Of a stretch of DNA of 64,000 nt, positions 52,225 through 60,011 are shown piece by piece. Position 1 is the first letter of the stretch; each line of letters starts with the position of its first letter. The position numbers and the translations under genes are program-made. Below the pieces are notes generated by a model, which worked only from the letters and a program-made list of their open reading frames with translations, did not search any database and was not told where the DNA came from. The DNA comes from a virus, in IMG/VR virus record IMGVR_UViG_3300007513_002281, positions 1-64,000 of that record; one strand, given 5' to 3'.

Positions 52225-53283
52225 ATGTCTAATGATTATTATCATGTTCTAGGGGTCTCAAAAGAGGCGACAGAAAAGGAGATAAAGGCGGCTTATAGAA
52301 AGCTAGCTATGAAATATCATCCTGATAAAAATCCAGACAATCCAAGTGCTGAGTCTAGATTTAAGGAAGTATCTGAAGCATATTCAGTTCTTTCAGATTC
52401 AGAAAAAAGATCTAACTATGACAGATTCGGGACAGCAAGTCCACATCACGGACACGGATTTTCTCATGAAGATATATTTAGCAGATTTTCTGACTTCTTT
52501 GGGGGTGATGGGTTTAGTGACTTCTTCGACGGAGGTCGGAGGCCAGCACATCGAAAGGGGTCAGATCTCCTTATCAGAGTTAGAGTTTCTCTTGATGAAG
52601 TCTTGGGTGGTTTAAAGAAAGAGATAAAACTCAAAAGAAGAGAAAATTGTGAACCCTGCAGCGCACAGGGCTTTAGGTCTGAAAGCGACGTTGCAAGGTG
52701 CTCAGATTGTGGTGGCTCCGGAGCTGTAACTCAGAATATGGGGTTTATGTCTTTTTCCTCAACCTGCGAGAGGTGCAACGGTCGCGGAGTGACAATCAAG
52801 AATAGATGCCAGACATGCGGTGGATCTGGAGAGGTTGTTGAGTCTAGAAGCATAAGCGTCAACATTCCACCCGGTGTGAGTTCAGGCACTAGAATGAAGC
52901 TATCTGGGCTAGGCCACCGTGATGCCGGAACAGATATTCCAGGTGACGCCTATCTTGAGATTCTTGTTGATTCTCGTCCTGGATTAGAAAGAAAGGGATC
53001 AGATGTGCATAGCAAGATTACGATCTCATTTGGTGAGGCGGCTCTGGGCTGTGAGAAGAAGATAGCGACAGTTGAAGGTGACAGGGTTGTGATAATCAAG
53101 CCAGGGCTTCAGCCTGGATCAATGCTGTCTTTAAGTGGTCAGGGCTTACCTACTGAGATAGGCTCTCCTGTTAGGGGATCTCACATTCTTCACGTTAGTG
53201 TTTCTGTACCGTCTCAGCTTGATGCTGAGGAGCAAGCTCTAATTCAGCGCCTAGAAGAGATTAGAAAGTCTAAAGACGTGTAA
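52225..53283 (+). CDS. dnaJ: DnaJ chaperone
   Basis: 352 residues, nearly bacterial length (about 376). J-domain ([20 protein letters not shown], with HPDKNPDNP), then a Gly/Phe region ([20 protein letters not shown]), four Cys-rich repeats ([32 protein letters not shown]) and the C-terminal substrate domains. It recruits host DnaK. A complete zinc-finger DnaJ is unusual in phages; replication-complex remodelling or virion folding are both plausible. No Shine-Dalgarno is visible. Confidence 0.93.
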   Translation: MSNDYYHVLGVSKEATEKEIKAAYRKLAMKYHPDKNPDNPSAESRFKEVSEAYSVLSDSEKRSNYDRFGTASPHHGHGFSHEDIFSRFSDFFGGDGFSDFFDGGRRPAHRKGSDLLIRVRVSLDEVLGGLKKEIKLKRRENCEPCSAQGFRSESDVARCSDCGGSGAVTQNMGFMSFSSTCERCNGRGVTIKNRCQTCGGSGEVVESRSISVNIPPGVSSGTRMKLSGLGHRDAGTDIPGDAYLEILVDSRPGLERKGSDVHSKITISFGEAALGCEKKIATVEGDRVVIIKPGLQPGSMLSLSGQGLPTEIGSPVRGSHILHVSVSVPSQLDAEEQALIQRLEEIRKSKDV

Positions 53284-53297
53284 ACCTCTCTAATCTG

Positions 53298-53306
53298 TGT
53301 TACAAT
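53298..53306 (+). promoter_or_regulatory. Extended -10 promoter (TGTTACAAT)
   Basis: TGn then TACAAT; leader of about 19 bases to the polymerase gene, which has AAGGATAAG before its ATG. Confidence 0.5.
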
Positions 53307-53331
53307 TATAGCAACATAAGAAAGGATAAGA

Positions 53332-56300
53332 ATGTCTAAATTTAGTCAATTTTCTGTGCCTAAGCACTTTGCAGGCCTTCACGCTCATGATGGTAGTTCT
53401 GTCTATGATGGATTGGGATATCCAGATGAGCACATCGATTTTGTGTTGCAAAATGAGATGAATGCCTTTGCTCTGACAAACCACGGCCACATGAATTCAG
53501 CTGCTCACGCACACAACTACTCAAAAAAGCTTAAGAATAAAGGTGTCAATTACAGGCATATCTACGGCTGTGAGTGCTACTTTGTTGACTCACTTGATGA
53601 GTGGAGTCAGGACTATCACGAGCACAGAGAGGCAGTGCGCCTGGAGCGAGAGGCTAAGAAGAAGGTTGCGCTTGTTGACACAGGCGATGAGAATGAGGGC
53701 CTTGTCATCGAGAATGAGGCAGAGTCAAAGAATGAGAGGGGCTCTTATCCTGCATGGAAGCGTCGGTATCACCTTGTCGTGCTGGCAAAGAACTACAAGG
53801 GGCTGCAGAATCTCTTTAGATTGGTCAAGAGATCATACAAGGAGGGGTTCTATAGGTTTCCTCGTATCGACTATAAGATGCTTAAGGAGCACTCTGAGGG
53901 GCTTATTGTCTCAACAGCGTGCGTCGGAGGTAGGCCCTCAGGTCATATCTACCAGAGCTTCGAGGGTAAGAAGTTTGATGAGTTGACACCTGACCTTGTT
54001 GATGACCCAGCAGTTCTCAATTCTATCATGAGAAAGCTTGAGAACATGACAGATAGATTTGTTGACGCTGTTGGTGAGGAGAATTTTTTCTTAGAGGTAC
54101 AATTCAACGACCTTGTTGCACAAAATCTTACAAATAGGTGTCTAATTGAGCTTTCAAAGAGAACTGGGATTCCACTTCTTGCAACAGCTGACTCTCACTA
54201 CTGTAATCCAGACATGTGGGAGGCACGTGAGATGTATAAACTTCTTGGAAGAATGGGGTCTCGTGGAGCTGAGATGCCCAAGATTCCTAAAAAGGAAGAT
54301 TTAAAGTGTGAGCTCTATCCTAAAAATGCTAAGCAGATGTGGGATGAATTTGGAAAGAGTTATGGCAAATATGACTTCTACAAGGGAAGTGAAGATGTCG
54401 TTCGTGAAGCAATTGAGAGATCTCACGGAATTGCTTGGGACATGTGCGAAGAGGTCTGGTTTGACGGATCAGCAAAGCTTCCAAACTTCGGAACACCTGA
54501 GAAGCCCGCGTTTACGCAGCTTGTTGAACAGGTAAAGCAAGGGATGATCAAGGAAGAGCTTCATGATAAGCCTGAATACATTGAGCGAATCAGAGAGGAG
54601 ATGTCTGTTATCAAGCAGCTTGGGTTTGAAAATTACTTTTTGACCCTTACCAAGGTCTTTGAGAAGTCGCAGCACAGAACACTTCTAGGCCCCGGTCGTG
54701 GCTCCGGTGGCGGTAGCTTGGTCAACTACGTCCTAGGGATTACACACATTGATCCAATTAAATACGGGCTTCTGTTTGAGAGGTTCCTTGGCATTCACAA
54801 GGCAAGCTGGCCTGATATTGATTCTGATGTAGGTGACAGAGATGTTCTTATTGATGTCTCTAGAGATCTGTTTGGTGACGATGCTGTTATACCTGTTTCT
54901 AACTTTAATACCCTTAAGCTTAAGTCTCTTATCAAGGACATCGGCAAGTTTTATGGTATTCCGTTTGATGAGATCAATGCCCTAACAGGCCCGCTTGAAA
55001 GAGAGGTGATGCACCGAGCGATGGGTGATCACGAGGAGCGGTCAACTTATGTCTTGACCCACGAGGATTGTCTTAAGTATAGTGATGCCTATCTTGAATT
55101 TATGTCAAAGTATCCCAAGATTGCTGAGCACGTTCAGACACTTTTTATGGAGCCTCGGTCTATCGGCAGACATGCTGGCGGAGTCCTAGTTTGCCCTGAT
55201 ATTGAAAGTCACATGCCTGTCATCAAAGTGAGAGGTGAGCTCCAGACGCCATGGTCAGAGGGCATGAACTGGCGACATCTTGAGGAGAATGGGTTTCTTA
55301 AGTTTGACTTTCTCGGTCTGGCAACGCTGAAGATGGTCGAGGATTCAATCCGTCTAATTTTAAGAAACCAGGGTGTTGAGAATCCTACCTTCGATCAGAT
55401 CAATGAGTTCTTTGACGCTCATCTAAATAGTAGATTTAATGCTATGGACGACCAGAAGGTGTGGAAGTATGTCTATCACGGTGGCAGGTTTGTTCAAATC
55501 TTTCAGTTTACCAACACCGGTGCTAGAAAGTTCTGCGTGGCAGCCAAACCTACATCTATTGAGGACCTTGCTACAATCACAGCAATCTATCGACCTGGCC
55601 CGCTGGCTGCAAATGTCCATAGGAAATACGTCAAGGCAGGCCTAAATCTAGATGAGATCACATACGACCACCCAGTTCTTGAAGAGCTGCTTAGCGAAAG
55701 TCGTGGGTTCGTTGTCTTTCAGGAGCAGTTCATGCTCATCGCTCAGAAGCTCTGTGGTTTTGACAAGGGTGCATCTGACAAGATGAGAAAGACGCTAGTC
55801 AAGAAGTCACTTGACATGAATGCTAAGAAGGCGCAGGAAAGGACAGATCTTAGGAAGAAGTTTATTACCGGTGCAGTTGAGCTATCTGACATGGATGAGA
55901 ACAAGGCAGTTAAGCTTTATGAGACCATTGAGGCTTTCTCTGCCTACGGCTTCAACAAGTCACACGCTGTCGCCTATGCTGTTGACTCATACTACTCTGC
56001 CTGGTTGCACACTTACTATGAGAAGGAGTGGCTGGCAACGTGCCTGCAAACTTGGAATGGATCCAATAAGTTCGGCAAACTGATAAGTGAGATTAAGACT
56101 CTAGGATATAAGATCCTAAAGCCTGACATCAATTACTCCTCAGATGTCTGGGTCTACAGTGAGGAGCGTGAAGGATTTGTTCCACCCTTGACAGCTATCA
56201 AGGGTGTTGGAAGCTCCGCAGTTGAGGAGATTATGAGAAATCGCCCTTTTGCTAATTTTGATCAGATGCTCTTCACAGAGGATGGCAAGTGGAAGCCCTC

Positions 56301-56919
56301 TAAGATGAATAAGACCTGTTTTGACTCTCTTTGCAAGGTCGAGGCTTTTGGCTCTTTAGATGAGGTCTCTGGTGGTGCTGTAAGGAATCATCATCAAATC
56401 TATGAGATCATCGTTGGAAATTATGACCTGCTTAAGAAAGGTCGCCACGGTATGACAAAAACAGCGGCAAAGAAGCTAATGAAGTCGCAGGGCTTTGTTC
56501 CTAACTTTATCGAGGAAAAAATCATAGAAAACTACGACCTTGAGGATTGGCCGCGTGCTGTTAAGATTGGCAACAGTGTTGACCTAATGGCAGGGGCAGA
56601 CGAGGAGCTGGTCTTTCCGCCGCGGATCATGAAGAAGATAGAAAAGGCTCAGGTGCCTGCAATCACAGCACTGAGCGGCAAAGACAAGGGAATAGTCTGG
56701 TTCTGCATTCAGGAGATCCAGGAGAAGAAGACAAAGAACGGTAAGGTCTTCTATCGGATGCGAGTCTGTGATAATAACTCAGAAAGTGTCTGGCTACGTG
56801 TCTGGACCAAGTTTAAAAAGACCCCTGAGCCATACACCATGTGGCTGTCTGAGGTGGCCTCTACTGAAAACTGGGGTTGCTCTACATCTTCCTACAAGAT
56901 GAAGCAGTTAAGTGTATAA
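53332..56919 (+). CDS. dnaE: DNA polymerase III alpha subunit (DnaE-like replicase)
   Basis: 1195 residues, full length for DnaE. The N-terminal PHP domain keeps metal ligands HAHDGSS (H-x-H), GCECYF, HLVVLAKNY and ATADSHY, so it may be an active proofreading exonuclease. The palm has PGRGSGGGSLVNYVLGI and the catalytic Asps D495 and D497 (WPDIDSD) with D659 in KFDFLGLATL. Tandem hairpin segments and an OB domain near 1110-1180 (GIVWFCIQEIQEKK) follow. An insertion with charged, Glu-rich residues sits at about 95-140 in the PHP. Codons are clearly more GC-rich than in adjacent genes. It should be the main replicase, with no separate epsilon subunit seen. Confidence 0.93.
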   Translation: MSKFSQFSVPKHFAGLHAHDGSSVYDGLGYPDEHIDFVLQNEMNAFALTNHGHMNSAAHAHNYSKKLKNKGVNYRHIYGCECYFVDSLDEWSQDYHEHREAVRLEREAKKKVALVDTGDENEGLVIENEAESKNERGSYPAWKRRYHLVVLAKNYKGLQNLFRLVKRSYKEGFYRFPRIDYKMLKEHSEGLIVSTACVGGRPSGHIYQSFEGKKFDELTPDLVDDPAVLNSIMRKLENMTDRFVDAVGEENFFLEVQFNDLVAQNLTNRCLIELSKRTGIPLLATADSHYCNPDMWEAREMYKLLGRMGSRGAEMPKIPKKEDLKCELYPKNAKQMWDEFGKSYGKYDFYKGSEDVVREAIERSHGIAWDMCEEVWFDGSAKLPNFGTPEKPAFTQLVEQVKQGMIKEELHDKPEYIERIREEMSVIKQLGFENYFLTLTKVFEKSQHRTLLGPGRGSGGGSLVNYVLGITHIDPIKYGLLFERFLGIHKASWPDIDSDVGDRDVLIDVSRDLFGDDAVIPVSNFNTLKLKSLIKDIGKFYGIPFDEINALTGPLEREVMHRAMGDHEERSTYVLTHEDCLKYSDAYLEFMSKYPKIAEHVQTLFMEPRSIGRHAGGVLVCPDIESHMPVIKVRGELQTPWSEGMNWRHLEENGFLKFDFLGLATLKMVEDSIRLILRNQGVENPTFDQINEFFDAHLNSRFNAMDDQKVWKYVYHGGRFVQIFQFTNTGARKFCVAAKPTSIEDLATITAIYRPGPLAANVHRKYVKAGLNLDEITYDHPVLEELLSESRGFVVFQEQFMLIAQKLCGFDKGASDKMRKTLVKKSLDMNAKKAQERTDLRKKFITGAVELSDMDENKAVKLYETIEAFSAYGFNKSHAVAYAVDSYYSAWLHTYYEKEWLATCLQTWNGSNKFGKLISEIKTLGYKILKPDINYSSDVWVYSEEREGFVPPLTAIKGVGSSAVEEIMRNRPFANFDQMLFTEDGKWKPSKMNKTCFDSLCKVEAFGSLDEVSGGAVRNHHQIYEIIVGNYDLLKKGRHGMTKTAAKKLMKSQGFVPNFIEEKIIENYDLEDWPRAVKIGNSVDLMAGADEELVFPPRIMKKIEKAQVPAITALSGKDKGIVWFCIQEIQEKKTKNGKVFYRMRVCDNNSESVWLRVWTKFKKTPEPYTMWLSEVASTENWGCSTSSYKMKQLSV

Positions 56920-56923
56920 GGAG

Positions 56924-56931
56924 ATACTTAT
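56924..56931 (+). promoter_or_regulatory. Putative late promoter element ATACTTAT
   Basis: Exact match to ATA[CG]TTAT directly after the polymerase gene, 19 bases before the tagged virion gene. Confidence 0.4.
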
Positions 56932-56950
56932 TATCTGAGTGTGCTACAGC

Positions 56951-59047
56951 ATGAAGATAACAAGAAGACATTTAAGAAGAATCATAAGAGAAGAGCTTCT
57001 TAGTGAGCAGTTTGCACAAGGCCTTGGGCACGAACCTGGTGCAGAGCAGTATGCTTCTGATCCTGATCCCGAGACAGAAGCAGGGTGGATAGATAAGTGT
57101 TGTCACACATGGACACAGATAGATCCCCCGCCGGGTAAGACGGCACCTTACTATGTTGATGGTTGTGGTAACCCAAGAGGTGAGCCCTACGTTGTGGGAG
57201 GAGAGCGCAAGTATTCATGCACATGGTCACGTGGTCCTGATGTTTACCTGGTCGATCGAATTGTAGACTTTGCTGCAGAAGAGGTCTTTCCAGATTTTAT
57301 GGAAATTGCCATCGCAACACCGAAGTGGTTGTTGGACACCACAGTAGACATGGTTGTTGAAACAAGCAAGGATCTGCTAATCGTAGGAACAGTCATGACT
57401 ACAAAGGGTGCTGTTCTTAAGACTGGAGTCATTACACCAGAACAGTATGTGCAATCTCTTCTTAATCTTGCAGTCTTTGTCTTGCTGTGGTATGGCGGTC
57501 CAGTTGCATTCAGGGCTGCTGGCAATGTCCTTTTTTCTGCTCCGTCGACTGCTACAAACAGAATGGCTGGCGAGGCGGTAGAGAATTTAGTGTGGGCGAG
57601 AGCAAATACTTATTCTGATGACGTAGTAAGAGGGTCGTCAGATGCAGTGAAGTATACTGCTAAGACTATGGACGATGCGATTACTGCCTCTAGAAGCCCA
57701 GCTGCAGCCAGCCCGTCACAAAGAACAACGGCATCACCTGATAAACCTGCAGCTTCTGTAGAGAGCCAGGCAGTAGATGAAATAATCCAGTCTCAGAAAG
57801 CAGCAGCAAGACAGGAGGCGAAATCTGAGCTTGCGAGAAGGAGCCAGGAAGCTCGAGCTGAATTAGGGACGGACGTCCCGCAACCTGTCGGAGAACCGGT
57901 TCCCCTGATTCTTAGAAGGCCCAGCTCGACGCAGCGGTCTGGGTGGGAAGACACTGTTAGAGTTGCTATGGGCGCATCTAAAAATCTTCCTGATATTGCA
58001 TATACAACCTTTGCAAAAAAGCTTCTAGTTCGCATAGCCCAAGGCTTGGAACGATCGTCCGCCGATGACATCATGGTCATATATCCAGATAACATCCCGA
58101 CCAGGCCTCCCTGGCTCAGCAGCGAGCCGCCCCCACTCAACCAGGTGTCGATCAGGCAGTTCACACTTAGTGATGTGATATCTTCTTGGGAGAGAATTCC
58201 CGGAAACCCTGCTGGAAAAGGGTTTAAGGATTTTGAGCCTGAATTGATTGCATTTAACATTAGGAATGTGCTGGCAAGAGAAGAGGCAGAGCAGCTGGCA
58301 GCACAGATGTTTGATCAGTTTCCAGTTATGTCAAGTGTATACGGGAAGCCATCTCGTTTTATTGATGAATTTTATAATAATTTTGCTATCAGAGTGGGAC
58401 GCACTTCAATCAACAGACTTGGAGCTCAGTACCCAAATCATATCGAAATAACACCCTTTAGAAGTGGAAATGCTCTTTTAGATAAGTGGGTAGGAGGTAG
58501 ACCGGGATCTAGGCCCCCTCCGCTACTCGGTGGGACAAGACAGTTTATAGCCAATACCCTAGACGATAATTCTCGTGTCTATACACATGAGCTTGATCAC
58601 TGGTTTAGAACAAAAGTAATCGAAAAGACAGGCGCAGACCCGAGCCGACAATACAGGGATGTCTACGACGCAGAAGGGATGGTCATCCGCGAGAACTGGC
58701 TAAAAAAATGGTGGGAGTTTGAGGCTGAGTTCACAACAGTTCAGTTCAGGCTTTTAGACCAGATTGGATCAAAAGGTGCCACACCTGATGTCGTTAGAAT
58801 ACTCGAGAACCCAGTTGAATTTGAGAAATATTTTCTTGCAAATCTCAAAGGCATCACTGTAGATTGGGAAGAGCCTATCTATAATCAATTGATGCAGCGG
58901 ATAAGGGGAAGGCTGTTTGATACTGAGAGAGGTCTTTACTGGGCTCTTAGAAGGGCTCTTGAAATTCCAGACCCACCAAGGAAGCCTCTTCCAGAAAATA
59001 TCCAGATAAATTTGAGAAGATGGTCGACGTTAGCAGGCATAATTTAG
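56951..59047 (+). CDS. Tagged virion protein with HExxH metallopeptidase motif
   Basis: 698 residues; I chose the ATG at 56951 (an in-frame GTG at 56939 is possible), which puts MKITRRHLRRIIREELLSEQ at the N terminus. L-S-E then Q is a candidate T4-type prohead protease site. Near residues 155-185 is a hydrophobic segment (LLNLAVFVLLWYGGPVAF), and about 230-310 is Ala/Ser-rich and disordered. Residues 546-550 are HELDH in RVYTHELDHWFRTKV, a zinc-peptidase core; a downstream EFEAEFTTVQF may supply another Glu ligand. Possibly an ejected protein with peptidase activity. The cysteine-rich stretch near residue 40 is notable. Confidence 0.55.
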   Translation: MKITRRHLRRIIREELLSEQFAQGLGHEPGAEQYASDPDPETEAGWIDKCCHTWTQIDPPPGKTAPYYVDGCGNPRGEPYVVGGERKYSCTWSRGPDVYLVDRIVDFAAEEVFPDFMEIAIATPKWLLDTTVDMVVETSKDLLIVGTVMTTKGAVLKTGVITPEQYVQSLLNLAVFVLLWYGGPVAFRAAGNVLFSAPSTATNRMAGEAVENLVWARANTYSDDVVRGSSDAVKYTAKTMDDAITASRSPAAASPSQRTTASPDKPAASVESQAVDEIIQSQKAAARQEAKSELARRSQEARAELGTDVPQPVGEPVPLILRRPSSTQRSGWEDTVRVAMGASKNLPDIAYTTFAKKLLVRIAQGLERSSADDIMVIYPDNIPTRPPWLSSEPPPLNQVSIRQFTLSDVISSWERIPGNPAGKGFKDFEPELIAFNIRNVLAREEAEQLAAQMFDQFPVMSSVYGKPSRFIDEFYNNFAIRVGRTSINRLGAQYPNHIEITPFRSGNALLDKWVGGRPGSRPPPLLGGTRQFIANTLDDNSRVYTHELDHWFRTKVIEKTGADPSRQYRDVYDAEGMVIRENWLKKWWEFEAEFTTVQFRLLDQIGSKGATPDVVRILENPVEFEKYFLANLKGITVDWEEPIYNQLMQRIRGRLFDTERGLYWALRRALEIPDPPRKPLPENIQINLRRWSTLAGII

Positions 59048-59048
59048 C

Positions 59049-59078
59049 TTGAAAATTTAGCTGTCTATATGTTATAAT
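59049..59078 (+). promoter_or_regulatory. Strong sigma70-like promoter, probably leaderless transcript
   Basis: TTGAAA (59049-59054), 18-base spacer, extended TGT plus TATAAT (59073-59078). The ATG of the next gene starts 6 bases after the -10, so the transcript would begin at or next to the start codon. Confidence 0.65.
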
Positions 59079-59083
59079 GTAGC

Positions 59084-59989
59084 ATGCTTAGATTTCCTAC
59101 CGCTACGTTGTTCATTGAAGGCCCAGATTGTTCTGGTAAAACAAGTCTCATCAATCAGATTCACGCTGAGACAAAGTACTCGTGGCACATAATGGATCGG
59201 TCTCAGTTCTCTAGGAAGCTTTTCTGCGATCTTTACAATAGAGTTGTACCTACAGCTAGCGATGATCTTTACTTTGAGATGGGAAATCTTAATAATCGAT
59301 ATGTCTTTTTGCTTCCACCGCTTGATGCGATCTTAAGTAGATTTGAAGACAGGGGTGATGAGTTACATGATAAAAAGTCTCTGATCCAGGTCTACAAGAC
59401 ATTTGGAAAGCATGTTGAGAGAATTAGGACTTTTCCAAACGTTACTGTGATATACGATGAGCCTTCGGTTAAAGATCTCTCGAAAAGGGTGTGTACATCG
59501 CTGCACTTCACTGAGAAGCCGCAGCTAAGAGAGGTATCAGATCAGGTCATTGATCTTGTAGCTGTTAGAGGCGATGAGTCATATCCTGTAAAGTTTACCC
59601 TATACGATGATGGCAAGTTTGAAGAAGCAGACCCAGAAATTTTAAATTATAAGCCTGAGTCAGAATATTATCAGAGAATATTTTCTGAGCTGCACAATAA
59701 GATCACTGATGAGCTAGCTGGAAAGAATGAGTATGACAGAGTTGAGGATCACACCTCAAGAAGGTTTGTCTACTCTGATAGCACCTGTATCTCTTTTATT
59801 CAGGTGGGAATTAGAGATAGAATTATGGACTTTCACGTTGTGATCCGTTCTACAGATGTTAAAGAGATTTTTCCCTATGATTTAAAGTTTTTGTACTATC
59901 TTGCTTCAACGTGTTTTAATAGGTTTAATGACGTGTGCAATGGTGTTAGATTGAGATTTGACTTAAACTCTGCGCACATTATAAGATAA
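59084..59989 (+). CDS. Fusion: P-loop nucleotide kinase plus dCMP hydroxymethylase-like domain
   Basis: 301 residues. Residues 1-150 are a dNMP-kinase-like P-loop domain (FIEGPDCSGKTSLINQI). Residues about 170-301 match the second half of thymidylate synthase. Arg226-Arg227 (SRR) and Cys235 (STCISF) fit the phosphate-binding Arg pair and catalytic Cys. R255-S256 with D258 (IRSTD) fits the RSxD site. D266 (PYDL) replaces TS Asn177, as Asp179 does in T4 dCMP hydroxymethylase. The Cys-to-Asp spacing of 31 is the same as in both enzymes. The TS part is truncated at each end and ends right after AHII. It starts without a leader. Confidence 0.65.
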   Translation: MLRFPTATLFIEGPDCSGKTSLINQIHAETKYSWHIMDRSQFSRKLFCDLYNRVVPTASDDLYFEMGNLNNRYVFLLPPLDAILSRFEDRGDELHDKKSLIQVYKTFGKHVERIRTFPNVTVIYDEPSVKDLSKRVCTSLHFTEKPQLREVSDQVIDLVAVRGDESYPVKFTLYDDGKFEEADPEILNYKPESEYYQRIFSELHNKITDELAGKNEYDRVEDHTSRRFVYSDSTCISFIQVGIRDRIMDFHVVIRSTDVKEIFPYDLKFLYYLASTCFNRFNDVCNGVRLRFDLNSAHIIR

Positions 59990-60011
59990 AATTACATAAA
60001 GGAGCGCTATT

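Noticed and set aside
57793-58260. A 155-codon minus-strand open frame inside the tagged metallopeptidase gene
   Set aside because: Overlaps a well-supported plus-strand gene fully and lacks any start signal.
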